From: Nephromyces sp. MM_2019 | Lineage: Eukaryota; Apicomplexa; Aconoidasida; Nephromycida | DNA: 64,000 nucleotides | Direction of reading: 5' to 3' | Assembly (NCBI GenBank): GCA_015657535.1 | Contig: JADHZB010000618.1 | Location: 1-64,000 of the forward strand | In this document: positions 18,301-31,300 of the stretch, piece after piece | Layout: each line of letters begins with the position of its first letter | Position numbering within the stretch: the stretch's first letter is position 1 | The notes under the pieces: generated by a model | Told to the model about the DNA's origin: nothing | The model's database searches: none | Seen by the model: only the letters and a program-made list of their open reading frames with translations | Translations under genes and position numbers: made by a program

Positions 18301-18312
18301 TTTTAAAGTCAT
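15310..18312 (-). CDS. Probable multi-exon gene of unknown function, model incomplete
   Basis: A run of coding-like minus-strand segments suggests one gene. Segment 1 is 18312-17997, with an ATG start, about 105 residues (begins MTLKVEPKLFEYETV), and ends at a GT donor. Segment 2 is 17570-17488, segment 3 is 16399-16231 (MKQMKEIDVPESIDDQL...), and segment 4 is 15438-15310, which follows a CAG acceptor and ends in a stop. Codon use in these pieces is more balanced than in the surrounding AT-rich sequence. The phases of segments 1 and 2 do not join directly, so at least one exon is missing from the model. I recognise no domain. The ATG at 18312 is divergent from the LRR gene 200 bp away, a sensible shared promoter. 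It may also be a decaying gene. Confidence 0.35.
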
Positions 18313-18514
18313 TTAGAACTGGAATTGGCCTTTCCCAACACCCATTACTCATAAACGTCCCGTGATGGCCTCATATAAGCTACCAAACTTTTATATATTG
18401 AACATCATAATCCACTAACGTTTCCTATATAATTTTTTAATCTTTGAGTTTGCTCAACTTTTTTAATGCCATACAATAGACTTGAATCGTCACTTGAATT
18501 TACAGTTGATTGCT

Positions 18515-19585
18515 ATGTATACCTTTTCTTTGCCCTTGTCAACAGATGAGGTAGCTACTTACCCCTTTAAGACTATTTTCCCACACAGCTGTACTCCTGA
18601 TGATGGTTTCATTTCAAAAAAATGCCTTCCAAGCAAAGCACCTTTTTATGTTAGCTCTGATGCCGTAAAGCCACCCACTTTTCTTTTACCAGATTCAAAT
18701 TCTATTATAATCCAGACATCAGATGATTTATGGAGTCATGTATTATCCTTCTTAACTATACCTGAAATATTTAACAACTTCAAGTCAACCTGCTTTTACT
18801 TCAATAGATTGGTAATGAGATGCATAGTTACTCTTCAAATCTCTTCTAGGTCTATTCAACTCATCAATCTGTCCGACTTTCTAAATCTTCAAGTTCTATG
18901 GATTACCCACATGAACCCTCCAGCCTTTAAAGGATTGGAAAATTCACTTAGGAAATGCATTAACCTCAGAAAATTAGTTATTGAGTTTAGTTCAATAAAA
19001 AAGCGTGGCTCAGCTATTATAACCTCGGAATTAGAACATCTTGAAAATTTTCTTGAGCTTCGAGTTGACTGCTGTAATCTTTCAAGAGCATCCCTCTCAC
19101 GTTTCATCAATTTCTTACATAAAGTACCTTCCTTACAGGGTATAAGCTTCACAGACAATGGTTTGTTACCAGATTGTGCAAAATTACTAATGGAAGCTCT
19201 TCCTTTATGTAAAAACCTAAGACTAATTGACCTTGATTCTAATAAACTCGGTGATGAAGGAATTTGTGAAATAGCTTCGAAGTTAGCTCTTTGCAATCTT
19301 ATCGAATCCTTCTCAGCATCTTCTAACGAAATTGGAAACCGTGGTTGCACATGCTTATTCAAGCAGCTTCCTATGCTCAAAAATCTACACTATCTTGATT
19401 TATCTGACAACAACATCGACCAACACTCTATAACAGATATTAATCCCAATTTATTTATGAGTCCACATTTACAATACCTGGACATCTCTGGAAATCTATT
19501 TGTTAAGGGCACACACATTTTTCCTGATTTTGACAATATTTACTATGGGTCAGAAAGGTTGGAAAATAAAGTATCTTTTAGCTGA
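18515..19585 (+). CDS. F-box-like / leucine-rich repeat protein (RNI type)
   Basis: Single-exon gene of 356 residues, starting at the first ATG of the open frame. Residues about 78-110 (LWSHVLSFLTIPEIFNNFKS) have the Leu/Phe and Pro pattern of an F-box helix. The rest is a series of leucine-rich repeats of the ribonuclease-inhibitor type, seen as LRLIDLDSNKLGDEGI, IESFSASSNEIGNRG and LHYLDLSDNNI units of about 28 residues. F-box/LRR proteins generally act as substrate adaptors of SCF ubiquitin ligases, and LRR proteins without a functional F-box serve as binding scaffolds. The F-box call is weak; the LRR call is strong. Confidence 0.75.
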   Translation: MYTFSLPLSTDEVATYPFKTIFPHSCTPDDGFISKKCLPSKAPFYVSSDAVKPPTFLLPDSNSIIIQTSDDLWSHVLSFLTIPEIFNNFKSTCFYFNRLVMRCIVTLQISSRSIQLINLSDFLNLQVLWITHMNPPAFKGLENSLRKCINLRKLVIEFSSIKKRGSAIITSELEHLENFLELRVDCCNLSRASLSRFINFLHKVPSLQGISFTDNGLLPDCAKLLMEALPLCKNLRLIDLDSNKLGDEGICEIASKLALCNLIESFSASSNEIGNRGCTCLFKQLPMLKNLHYLDLSDNNIDQHSITDINPNLFMSPHLQYLDISGNLFVKGTHIFPDFDNIYYGSERLENKVSFS

Positions 19586-19746
19586 ATTGAGTTGCTTAAG
19601 CGCTCCTCTTAATTTAATCATCCTATTAGCTGCTTTCTTAAGTATTTTAGCATTTGAATAAAAATTGTTTAAGAGCTTTAATGATTAAATTTCTGTTTCA
19701 TTGATAAAATATCTATTTATTCCCACACTTTACTGAACTGTTATAA

Positions 19747-21686
19747 ATGAAAACAATACTTAATATCAGAAAATTAATTGGCAACGTCGCTATCAAGATA
19801 CATCAAACTCCAAGAGTTTTAAGATTGAGCAGTTGTTCACCATGCCTTTCAAGTTCACATTCAAAATCTTATTCTAAAAAAGAAATTCCTTATATTTCTG
19901 ATGACGAAACACATGATAATTTAGGAAATCAACCAAGAACAAGTAAGCATTATCTTATGATGGCTTTATGTTTTCTTTAATAACTGAATTTTAAGAACTC
20001 TTACCAATTATTATAAATTTCTTAAATTTTTAAAGCAGCTGTTTTATATTATATTCCGTTAGCTTCTTATAAATATATTAATTTGAAGAGCTAATAAATA
20101 TTCTAATTTTAACTATTTCATCTTAAAGAACAACTCTCGATCACTCTGCAATTTGTGCTATGTTAGATTATAACATCAATGATAATAATCATTTATCAAG
20201 TTTTGCCATAGAAAAAGAATTAAGAAACAATGGTCACTTGGATCAGGTCGATAAAATCAATGAGGTATTATTATACATAACATAAATCAAGCGGTATAAC
20301 CTTAATATTTACGAGAATTAGTGCTTGAGAAGCAATTTGATCATCTTTTCAATAATACTTAGCTACAGTCAATGATTTCCAAGCACCTAAAATCTTACTT
20401 TTGTAAGCACGGCTACTGAAGCAATTGGATAGTATCTCAACTATTTATAGAATAAATAGTGTATCTCACTTCCACATAATTAGCTAGATTTTGATGGACC
20501 TATATTCTTATAATGTATAATTGGTTCAATAGTAACTATTAATACATATCTAAATAACTATAAGTTTTAACAAATTAATTTACTTACTCTATTCTGGTTT
20601 TTCACCACTCAGCATCCAATCAATTATGAACTTTTACAAGCTGATATATATGAAAATCACACTCTACCCAAGAAGAAAACAAGTAAAATTTATGCTCTCA
20701 ACAAAAGAAGTTAGTCATCAATTGTTCTGAATATATTCAAATACTTGCTCTTTCATAGCTGAATTTATCTATTTTACCCATTTAATTCATTCTAGCTCAA
20801 CTATTTGCACTAGAATCCTTGGATAAGCCTTAGATCCACTCAATTATTTAGAACTTTATGCTTTGAAAACAGCCATAATGACGCTTTTAAATTATAATTA
20901 CACTATATGTAAGCAGGTTACCAATCAAAAATCTTGAATAAAACCCCACAAAAAAGATTCATATCCAATAAAAGAAATAGGGGCTTTTGGGATGACGCTA
21001 TTACCGAAGAGGAAACTAGTGATGAAGAATATACTGAATATAGCGAGCCTTTCGATAGACGAATAAAGAGAATTAAAAACTCTACACCATCCCCCTTCCA
21101 CAAGTACCCATGCAATGTGACCGGGGAATTATCAAATCCTGATTACTCTAGACATAAACCAAAATATAGTGAAACTTCCCTTTTGGGTGTAAAAAACCGA
21201 GTAATATCACTAGGAAGAGTCCCACAAACACGAGCCCAGGCGTTCTCTGAAAACGATATTGACTTTATAGCTTTGAATTCCGAGCTTTCACAAAGTGAAG
21301 ACGAATTTGAGGATAAAAATACAGAAAGTGAAGACTATAGTGAAGATAAAAGCGAGCACGAAAGTGAGGAAGAAAGCAATTTTGAAAGTGAGAATGAAAG
21401 CAATGGCGAAAGTGAGTATGAAAATAAGTGTGAATGTGAGGATGAAGGCAAGGGCGAAAGTGAGGATGAAAGCAAGGGTGGAAATGAATATGAAATTAAG
21501 AGCGAAAGTGAGGATGAAAGTAAGGAAAGTAATAATGATTCTATCAAAGATCTAGATACCATAAATAACGGGTATCACACTGATGAGAACATCCACGGGA
21601 TGGAAAGTGATGACTCTTCATTCGAGGATTATAGTTACAAGGGTATTAGCAAAGAATCTGATAAAAAAGGGAATGAGGAAGTATAG
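19747..21686 (+). CDS. Unknown protein with Ser/Glu-rich acidic C-terminal repeats
   Basis: Supported exons are 19747-about 19944 (ATG start, GTAAGC donor), 20129-20264, 20613-20682 and 20917-21686. Exons two to four join in phase. Exon 1 and exon 2 do not. A microexon at 20036-20057 or 20039-20057, which has AG and GT flanks, would restore the frame exactly. The last exon holds a middle part with GFWDDAITEEETSDEEY and LGVKNRVISLGRVPQTRAQAF, then about 90 residues dominated by ESE(D/N)ES-type repeats (nucleotides about 21290-21545). The beginning, with Arg, Lys and Ser, could be a targeting sequence, but this is a guess. I do not recognise the protein. Acidic Ser/Glu tails are common in nuclear and nucleolar proteins. 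Confidence 0.6.
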
Positions 21687-23855
21687 TAACAGCCATAACA
21701 ATTTTAAATCTTTGTACAATAACAATGATTTTACTAATCGTTTAACATTCTTGAGAATATCTCTATCAATAATGTAGAATTGAACACAAATCATGATAAG
21801 CTATTTTTACTCAATCCTCAAATAGCTTCACACTACAGCATAATTTGAATCTTTTTTTGGTTTTTTCGAATTCTTTCCATCTATTCTTTTATACGCTAGC
21901 ATATCTTGGATAATTGTGTCATGTATGAGTATTGATCTTAGAAAACAAAATCAGAAACTCTTTAAAAACTGCATATGTTGATAGGAAAAAACTATTCAAT
22001 TTTATAACTACTATCAATTACTATTTTAAAAACACATAGGAACCCTGAAAATGTGACATTTGAATTATTCTCAGATTGATTGCCATCTTTAGGATGAACT
22101 TTCATCAGATTTCTCTATCAGATATGGGAAGCTTCCCAATGTAATAAAAATACATTACAAATATTACTCAAGTAAACATCCAATTTTCAAGAACTGATCA
22201 CTTTGGAAATATTAAAAGTAACTCAGGCACATATCCATACTTAAGAAATAATGATCACAAAATGGAACACAGCAAATGAATTTTACAAACTGGGTTATAC
22301 AACTTATAAACTTGACTTGTTTATATTTTAATGAGATCAATAATATAATACTATATAAACCGATTGTATATATAAATAATAAAGATATATTGCACGAAAG
22401 TTTTACAATAATTTCAATAAATCGATCTGTTCTTTATTTATATATATCGAGGATAATCAAATCTGTTGATATGAGACGATGGTTGAGTTAAAAAAAATAG
22501 AACAATTTATGTTAGTTTGTATCAAAAATAAATGTTCATAGAGTACATCTGGTATCAATTACAATATTATTGGATATATATTACTATGAAACAAAATTAT
22601 AGTTTTAACAACTATTACAAGATTTAGAGCTTATAAATTGCTTTTTAGAAGAGTTATTAGAAAACTGTACATAGATTGACCACATAAATCATAAGCTGCC
22701 TAAAAATTTAAACAACTTATTTATATTTTTTAAAATGCAAAATTTTGAGTTTTTTGGTTTGCATCTTTATTTCTATGTTATAATTGTTTAAGAATTGTGA
22801 TTATATTCATAGATATATATACGTTGCTCATAAATATAGTGTTTATTTATATATCTATAAGCATTTATTCTGAATAGGGTGAAAAAATGCAATTATGGCT
22901 TTATATTCATATATAAAGCGAATATAATGTATTGATATAGAGTCATCATAATTTTGATTTGCTTTAAGGGTAGTAATATTTTTCTTCAAAAACACGTAAC
23001 AGCTTCAATACCAGCCTATGATCGCCACCTTACTTTTACTTATCTTGTTTTTCTTACTCCTAGAAGATTTTAAACTCCATTTCATAATTTAAGATCAATA
23101 TAGATCATTGGAATTAATTCAACCAATCATCTTACCCAACTATTTGTAATAATAATTAAATAAATTCAACAAAAAAATTATTAGGATTTTTAGAATTGAA
23201 TATAACTATAAGAATCTAAAATATGATTGAAACTTTAAAGAAAATGTGTCATAATAACTGGGTCTAAAATTACTCCAACTTCGAGTAATATAAAAGCACT
23301 CTTTTAAAAGCATTGCTCGCACTACCCAAACTAATTATATACATAACCATTTGAGCTCTCTTAACATAGTTGGTAGTGTTGTCGAAAATTCTTGTAGAAA
23401 AATTACACTATTTAGCCTGTGTGACACGAAGCTAAACTTGATCAGATATCTATAAGTTACACATGCCTTGAAATTTTAAAGTAGCTTATTGAAAATAAAA
23501 CCTTAGATGTACTAAAATTTACCTTATGATCATCCTTCCGAATTATATATTCCTCAATAGATAGATCAAATGAATTTAAGAATATTGTAATGAGTTATCA
23601 AACTCCTCAAACAGATTAGATAAGATGATTTTAGGCGACACAGAATAGACACACATTAATTAATAGCTAAAGAAAATCTTTTAATTCCGAAACAACCGAA
23701 ATTCTAATGCACTTGGATAAAAATACTGACACAATTTCTACAATTCTGTAAAAATTTAAATAAAAAATTCATACAACATAGGGTCTTTGTCTCTGACACT
23801 TTTAATTGACATGTAGAAGAGTTTATTTTATACTTACCTCATAGAGCTCCTCCTT
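21687..23855. other. Intergenic, AT-rich, no gene seen
   Basis: About 2.2 kb with no open stretch that I can defend as coding. It contains the 3' region of the acidic-tail gene and the TIM22 promoter. Confidence 0.5.
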
Positions 23856-25267
23856 ATGGCTATTCCATTTTTTACCAATAATACCATTCTTCCCAAACCC
23901 TCCTACTATGAGGGAGTATTTCTTTCACAGCGCTATATAAACCTCGACTATTACCCGCATAATGATAATCCTAATATACTTGGAGCATACCTATCTGTTG
24001 ACCGTATCAATAGATTTTTTTCAGAAGGATGTTTATCAAAATCTTTGATTATGGGTATAGGAGGCGGTGTCTTAGGTATAAAACATGAAGCATGATACTA
24101 GAAATAATTTTCTTAGCTAAGATAGAATTGCAGAACAGAATTTATGATTTATTATAAATTATATTCAAATTACATATCACTAGAGCACTCTTATATATCC
24201 ACTCGATTGTTCCTGCGATGTGGAAACACACAAAAATTGAAATAAGTATCCAGTCACCAATTATTACATGACAACTATCCTTTGAAAGCATAAATTAACA
24301 TTCACAATACCATGAAGAATCTCTTTTTTAATCAAAAAATGATTCGATCAAACACTATTTGAGCACATACACAACTTACCAAATAAGCTAATCCTTATTT
24401 GCATATCTAATATTATTCATTTAGTTCTTTAAATATAGGTATGCTTTTTGGGACGTTTTTCTTTACCCTAAAGCCTATGGATGTTGATACAACTCTCCCA
24501 TTCATGGGACAAGTAAAACAACAGTATAAGGGATTCTCAAAAGAAGTATTAAGGACCACCAAAAATTTCTCCAAAATTGGTTTCGTCTACTCAATGGTGG
24601 AATGTTTCTTGGAGAAGGTTAAAACTTGAATTTCAATATTCATTAATGACATGAGACTCTATATAGTCGAACTTAAATGAACCCAACTTAACTTGTAAGA
24701 AAGCTACTACAAATTTTGCTGAAATTTTTTTTTAACAGGAAAGGGCTAGGCGTGACATAAAAGGAGCCATTTATTCTGGGTGCATAACAGGAGCCATCTT
24801 AGCATACAAAGGTTATATGAAAGTTATGACACTGAAACATTCTTAATAGGCTAAAATATTTTATATAACATCACACTTTCGAGACAATGACATAACAAAT
24901 AATGCTCCTATATCAAATATAAAAAAAAAATTAATTTTATTATTCTTATAGCTATCATATGCTTACTGTATGCATTAAATAAATACCTCATAACTTTAAC
25001 ATCACATACCCACAAGACCAAGTTGTAAAAACATTTCATAAAACACTTTATATACATCTTAACATTTTTGAGCTTTATGACATTATAATACATGGGTAAT
25101 TTTGGCTCATAAGTCTCCTTATATAGCACATGTATACATCTCTTAAATCATTAACTTATTATACACTTATTATTCAAGGTGGACCAGTGGCAATGTTAGG
25201 CGGATGTTCAATGTTTGGTGCATTTTCTGGTATTATGGAAAAGATACAACCATTTTCAAATTTTTAA
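23856..25267 (+). CDS. Mitochondrial inner-membrane translocase subunit TIM22 (Tim17/22/23 family)
   Basis: Channel-forming core of the TIM22 complex, which inserts multi-spanning carrier proteins into the mitochondrial inner membrane. Four exons are in phase: 23856-24075, 24439-24617, 24739-24811 and 25179-25267, 186 residues. Glycine-rich transmembrane segments include MGIGGGVLGMLFGTFF, GFVYSMVECFLEK, GAIYSGCITGAILAYKGG and GGCSMFGAFSGIMEKI. The block ERARRDIKGAIYSGCITGAILAYKGGP matches the Tim22 signature E(K)xRxKxDxxNxxxxGCxTGxxLxxxxGPxA, and the following GC...AFS...E is also typical. Length matches TIM22 better than TIM17 or TIM23. The exon joins create perfectly continuous family motifs, which supports them. 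Confidence 0.9.
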
Positions 25268-25488
25268 TGATTTCGAACAACTTACATTACTTATGCAAAC
25301 ACTCATTTTAAACTTAATACACATTTTTAAATTTATTATCATTTAAGAAACATTATCAGGAATAATCTTTTACTCAGCATCTTCAAATAAATATATAATA
25401 ATGAATTTTTCTATTTGGATAAAACTACTTTATTATAATATACCACAGTGAAAATTATACTATTTAGTCACTATTTAATCTTATTTAA

Positions 25489-28307
25489 TTACTCTTCACC
25501 ACTGGTTGGGATTGAAGACTCCAATTTTAATTTACCACTAACATATTCGATAGGATCATCCAATATTTTATTATGATCATAATCCTGATGTAAATGGTTA
25601 AACGTGTGATATATTTCCGGATCAACAAACGACCAAAAAGGGAGATGTACTTTAACTGCTTCATCTTGAAACTCTTGGATATCCAGGTCAGACACCATTA
25701 TATTATCCAATTCTATCCCTTCGTTAAAAATTGGATCTCCATCATAATCTTCATCGAGTCCATAATATACACGATTTAGTAATAACATTGGATTGTTTAA
25801 GGTGTCATTTTTATACTCTGGATAATGAAATTTTTAATTATATACATACGAGAGCCCAATAAGCAAACTGAGGATATCATAATGAGCTTTTAAAATTATT
25901 AACATCCAACATCTGTCATCTAGTTAATACTTGTATACTATTTTTAATTTTTACAAGATTTGTATGAGATATTGCATAAGGATAACAACAAAAAATTTTT
26001 ATGGTTAAAACTTTAATAACATTTACTTACTTAGCATATAATATATATGATAAAAATCTAACCTCTTATGATGACAGAAGCTGGTAAAACAGCGGCTTCG
26101 TTATCACTAGAACCTAAATTTAACAGTTTCCAGCTTGAATTAGGTGATAACGAAAATTTTTCATTTTCCTTTGAACTATGTGTTATGGGAAGAGGTGAAT
26201 TATCTTGCACTGACACTAATGGCTTTGGATTTTCAAATTCAAGATCTTCTTTGATTATCCATTCGTGCTTTCCATGATCAAAATATAAATGCATATTTTG
26301 ACTACCCTGAATTATAATGATTAGTGTCGAATTGGCTTGTGCTGTAGTGGTAGATTTCCAACTAAATCTAAATTTCTATTCAAGATTTCTTAAACATAAA
26401 TATTTTATATGTAACTCTTCATATTTGTATCAAATATAGGCTAGAAGAATTCTTTTGTTGACTATACGCACTCGGATGAAAAATTAGGCCTTACAACTTA
26501 ACCCTAATTAACTACAAATTTGCATATACCTACAAGAAGAGAATGCTCAATAAATAATATAAATACCTTTTTCCAGATTGTCCTGCCATGGTATAAGTGA
26601 GGTAGTGAATTGTCTTCATCAACCATTAATAAATGATATACTCCTTCTATCAAATTGGACAATTCTGACTGTTTTGAAGTTATATGTAAACTCCGAGGAA
26701 TTTCACCTACTCCATACAGGAATTACATCATAAATATTACAAGCTTATAACTTGATTCACATACTTACTTATTTTTATTATAAATTCAAACCACTCAACT
26801 AAAAGTTTTCGTTACACTTTTAATTGACATACATTTTACACCCCATAAATCACCAAATTATACACATCTCCATCTAACATTATCGTGTACTGGCATTTTG
26901 GTAACTATACCCATCATCATCCCACAAATTCGATTATGAAGATGAACTATAACTATTTTTTCACTACATAAATTAATTACTTTACACATTTCAGCTATTT
27001 AAACAATTATTATCAAACTAGACTCTTTGTTAAGTATCTACCTTCTAGTATATTTACTCCTATGCTATGTGTCCCATTTGATTGACCATCTGCAAAAGGG
27101 AGGAAATACATTGGCTTCGAAGAATCCGAATCCTCGTGCAAAAGGAAATCTACGAACTGAAACCAAAATATATAGGAGTTGTATATAAATTGTCGAATTT
27201 CAGAAAATTTAAATTATTAGCCATAGACATTCGAGTAGATATATAGCGATGCAACAACCTTACAATATATAAAATTTATACTCATAATTTAAACCCTCTG
27301 AAATATAGCTTTTATATATTTTAGACATCAGATATGTGGGCCTACACAACTCTTCATTTATTAATATATGCTCTGTTAGCACTTTACACAACTTCAATTA
27401 TAAAACCATTTCTACAGCAATTTTTCATAAACATTCTAAATTAATTATTATGTAACTATAAAACTTCATCTTAATGTTTACCTGCTCATGCCTGTATAGC
27501 TATGTAAATTTACATTAGTCTATTTAGGTTTATATAGATAAAAAGTGGTCATTATTAACAATACCTCGTTGTAAGAATCCACATCAGAATCATGTTCTAA
27601 CTTTTTCTCCATTAACTTATAATCAACTACGTAATGTTCATCGTTAACATTTTGATCTACTTTAGCAATTCCTCTATTTGAATTTTCGACACTTTTTAGT
27701 CTAGATGGAATGTCAGCTTGCAAACTTGAGCCCCAAGGGACTTCATATTTTGTCATTGAAAACATGTTATGATAAACAACAAGACCAAATAAAATAAGTG
27801 CAGTAAATCCTATCACAGCAAAGGACTGATGATACTAAAAATTTAAAGAAAAATTTGTCTTTAATAAGTTTTTATATATATAAATGATTTGTATGCCTAC
27901 AATTTGGTAGAAATAATCACTTTCAATATACAACATACAAAAAAATATTTCGAATAATTTGCTTGAGCACCATAACATAAATTACTAATTTACTCACTTA
28001 TTTTTGTTTTCGATATGGTATCATGTTTTTTACTAGCTTGGTATTTTTATGAAATGAATCAAAAAGATATAAAAAATTAGTATTACACAGCATGCTTAAT
28101 ATCCTTATAAATAATTATATTTTTTCATCTTATCCTCAGCATCTTTTCAAATTAGGAAACTTAACAACTAATAAAAAAATATATAGTTGTCTCTTTTAAT
28201 CTTACATTTCCAGACACCTCAAGCAGGTTATTTTCTAAATTTCTTATCCTTGACTTAAATTTTGACCAAAAATTTCGTATTGGGTAACTTGAACTTTCCC
28301 GTTTCAT
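25489..28307 (-). CDS. Unknown type II membrane protein
   Basis: Six exons in phase on the minus strand: 28307-28206, 27834-27565, 27156-27042, 26706-26567, 26306-26063 and 25817-25489, giving 399 residues. The N-terminal 35 residues are basic and would face the cytosol. One hydrophobic helix follows (FAVIGFTALILFGLVVYH), so topology is probably type II with a luminal or extracellular C-terminal part of about 340 residues. In exons four and five, LPHLYHGRTIW, then MHLYFDHGKHEWII resembles a small module found in several protist and animal proteins, with a P-x-Y, a Leu-Tyr-Phe and a Trp-x-Ile. I cannot name the family. The C-terminus is acidic. It is convergent with TIM22, the two stops lying about 220 bp apart. 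Confidence 0.75.
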
Positions 28308-31300
28308 CTTAATTTTTATGATTTTTTGGTAAGTTTGTAATTGATTGAATTATTTATAAATAACAATTTAAAAAATGATATTATAAGCCCGTCAAGTTCT
28401 TTTTTTCTCTTTATTAGTGATTAGATATAAAAAAACGTTAGATAAAATTTTTAAAAATTCATTTGGTCTACTTGTTTGGATATATACAAAATTTTAATAA
28501 TGTCCTGAAATTTTTGGGTGTTTTAGTTTGTTGCTAAGCCAATTAATTAAAGTTTACATTAGTACAATTTTTAAATTGAGCACTACTAGTATATACTACA
28601 AGCTACTTTACATTTATGGGTTATAGAATAATTAATATACATACATTTAAATAATTAGCATGATCCGAACAACAAATTAAATTTAATCTATGGGAATAAT
28701 TGTAGCAATACACTAGTGGCTATCATCTCTTTACATGAGTAAGCTTCATTCTATGTAACTAATATAGATTAATAATTAAAACAACAAATTTGGTGTAAAT
28801 GTTACAAAGTAAATCATTACCAACACACATTAATTGATGTCAGTTTAATTATATACAAAATATTTAATCAGATAATATAGCACGATAAATGAACAGTAAT
28901 TTCTTAGCTGAGTTATATGTTACCCATAGTGACGAGTTTAGTGAATAATTAATCAAGCTCAAGTAGGTATCATGCCATATTTAAATAAGTGCTTAATTTT
29001 ATTTAAATTTTGCGCATGTCTAGATGTAAAATTTGAAAAATTAGGCAGAAATAAAGCATCATAACATTTAACTTATTTTAGGAGATCATCTATTTTACTT
29101 AATTAGTTTTATACTGAATGCTTAACATAATACGCTTGAGTCTCTGATCTCGATGGGTTTTCAAATTTATTATTAAGGGTGTATTTTAATTCTCCAGCTC
29201 AGTCGATTTACTATACTGTCGAGCTTGAAAACTTTTTTCAAACTTTACATTGCTCAATATCCGTCCGCTTTCATAAATCTAAATGAGTTTGATTACTCCT
29301 TTTATTCCTCAAGTCTGTTAATAGCAAACTAGAATTTGTTCAGATGTTATTAATTAGATTGTTTTTGGGTGAATTTTTGTTAGAAAATATAATAATGGAT
29401 TTCATTTTCTCGAGTGTAGGCAACTGTATGTATTTATTATACTAAAAGTGTGTTTTAATTTATTTAATAAAATCCTTTCTGGATTTAAAATATTCAAAAT
29501 TGTTAGTCACTTATTCCTATTTGCAAAAGCATTTTAAAAATTCTAAAATTCTTAAAAAAAATATAATTAAAACTAAATTTAAAGTGCTATCTGTACATTC
29601 TTACCCGCACTAAACAGTATATGTAAAACATAACTTTACTGGGCTAAATGTTTTTCAGTTTGAGGGTGAAGCAGCTTAGTAAAAGAAAAGAAATGAGAAT
29701 TTTATACAAGTTAAAGATAAAATAACAAATTTGGAAATAATAATCCATTCTGTTCTTTTTGTTTAGTTTAAATTTATTATAAATCTCAAACAATTGTCAT
29801 TACTTATTTCTCTAAAACTGCTTTAACTTGTAGTGTAAATAAAATAATGGAGATTGCATAACTTTGTGTTTTAGGTTGGGATGACTTAACCTTGTGTTTC
29901 AAATTGTACTTAAGTTCCTATTTTCAACCTAGGACATTCAGAAGTCTCTATGATTATAATATCAACCCTTGCAATCTAAGAGGTCTTTAAACCACGCTTC
30001 TGCATATTTTAACATGTTGCATTTATCTAGGAGCTTGACAAGCTTGGTACACTCATTTATCTTCACACTTTGATAGCAATTAAATAAAAATTTTATGAAA
30101 TGTATTTGAAACTGTGAAGTCTTGATAAAATCATTTCAAGATTGACGCAGTTAGTTTGTAGATATTGATAATAACACATCTAGTTTAGCCTGGCACATTC
30201 ATTGTACCTAGTATAGTGATAAGAAAATTTAGGTTAGAGTATTGAATAAGCTCACTAAGGTGTCTGATGCCAAAGCATTCTCTCAAACTTCACATAAAAT
30301 TATAAAGCCGGGCACTGGTTACTTTAAAAAGTCACGGGTTCAAATAATCTTCACAATTTTTGAAAATCTTTCGGTATTGTTTCATCACAGTGGCTATTGA
30401 GGTATAGAAAAGATCACCCACTAAGGATCCTGAAGCATTACAGGGGAGAGCTAAAACTTTAGCGTTAAGATAGCTAAGCTACTCGTGACTAAAGTTAAGT
30501 ATGTTATTCTCCGCTTAAAATTAATTGTAAAAGTGTAACAGGGTGCTGCAAGGATTGTGTATTCTGAGTTCAGATGCCTTCACCACATTTTTATAAAAAA
30601 TAATGAATTTATTGAGTTTAATGAAACAACATAAATACACATAAAACCTTAATGGCATTTGAATACCATACTCCAGTAGATTTTAAAGCATCCAACAAAT
30701 GTTAGGGCTATACAATAAGCGAGTCTTACACCCAATGAGGAAATAAAATTGCATTAACATTTCCTAACTTATCATTATCTAAAGTATAAAATTCTTTAAA
30801 GTTTTTTAACATCCATTTATCTTTTACCAATCTTTAATAATCAAAACACTTTTAATAGGTAGCCGACTTTCTCTTAATTCATCCAATACACTTAATTTGA
30901 AAATATTAAAGATACTTATTAGTTTCTCACAATCTTTTAATCCTTGGTACAAAAACTATATTACCATCCCTGATGTCAATTTTTTGATAAGCAGACTTGT
31001 TTAAGAAAAATTTTACCTCATATAAACTAATCTAACATCTTGCCTTATAAGTTTATAAAATTCGGAACGTACTTGATTTCCATTTCTCTCTAATGGTAAA
31101 GATTACATGTTAACAAACATGTAAACATGTAGCTTTAGCTGATTTGAAGTGCGCTTATTACAAAAAAGCGTTTTTGCATCAAGTAAATTTAGAGAAATTT
31201 AATTATAACTCTAATTCCCGGGGAGTGTTGGTTTAATACTGTGTAAATTGCATTTCCAGAGGAGCCAATTACAACTCTTAAATTGTCTAGAAACGCAATT

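Noticed and set aside
30326..30352. GGGTTCAAAT word resembling a tRNA T-loop
   Set aside because: Flanking stems do not pair and no D-arm, anticodon arm or acceptor stem could be built.
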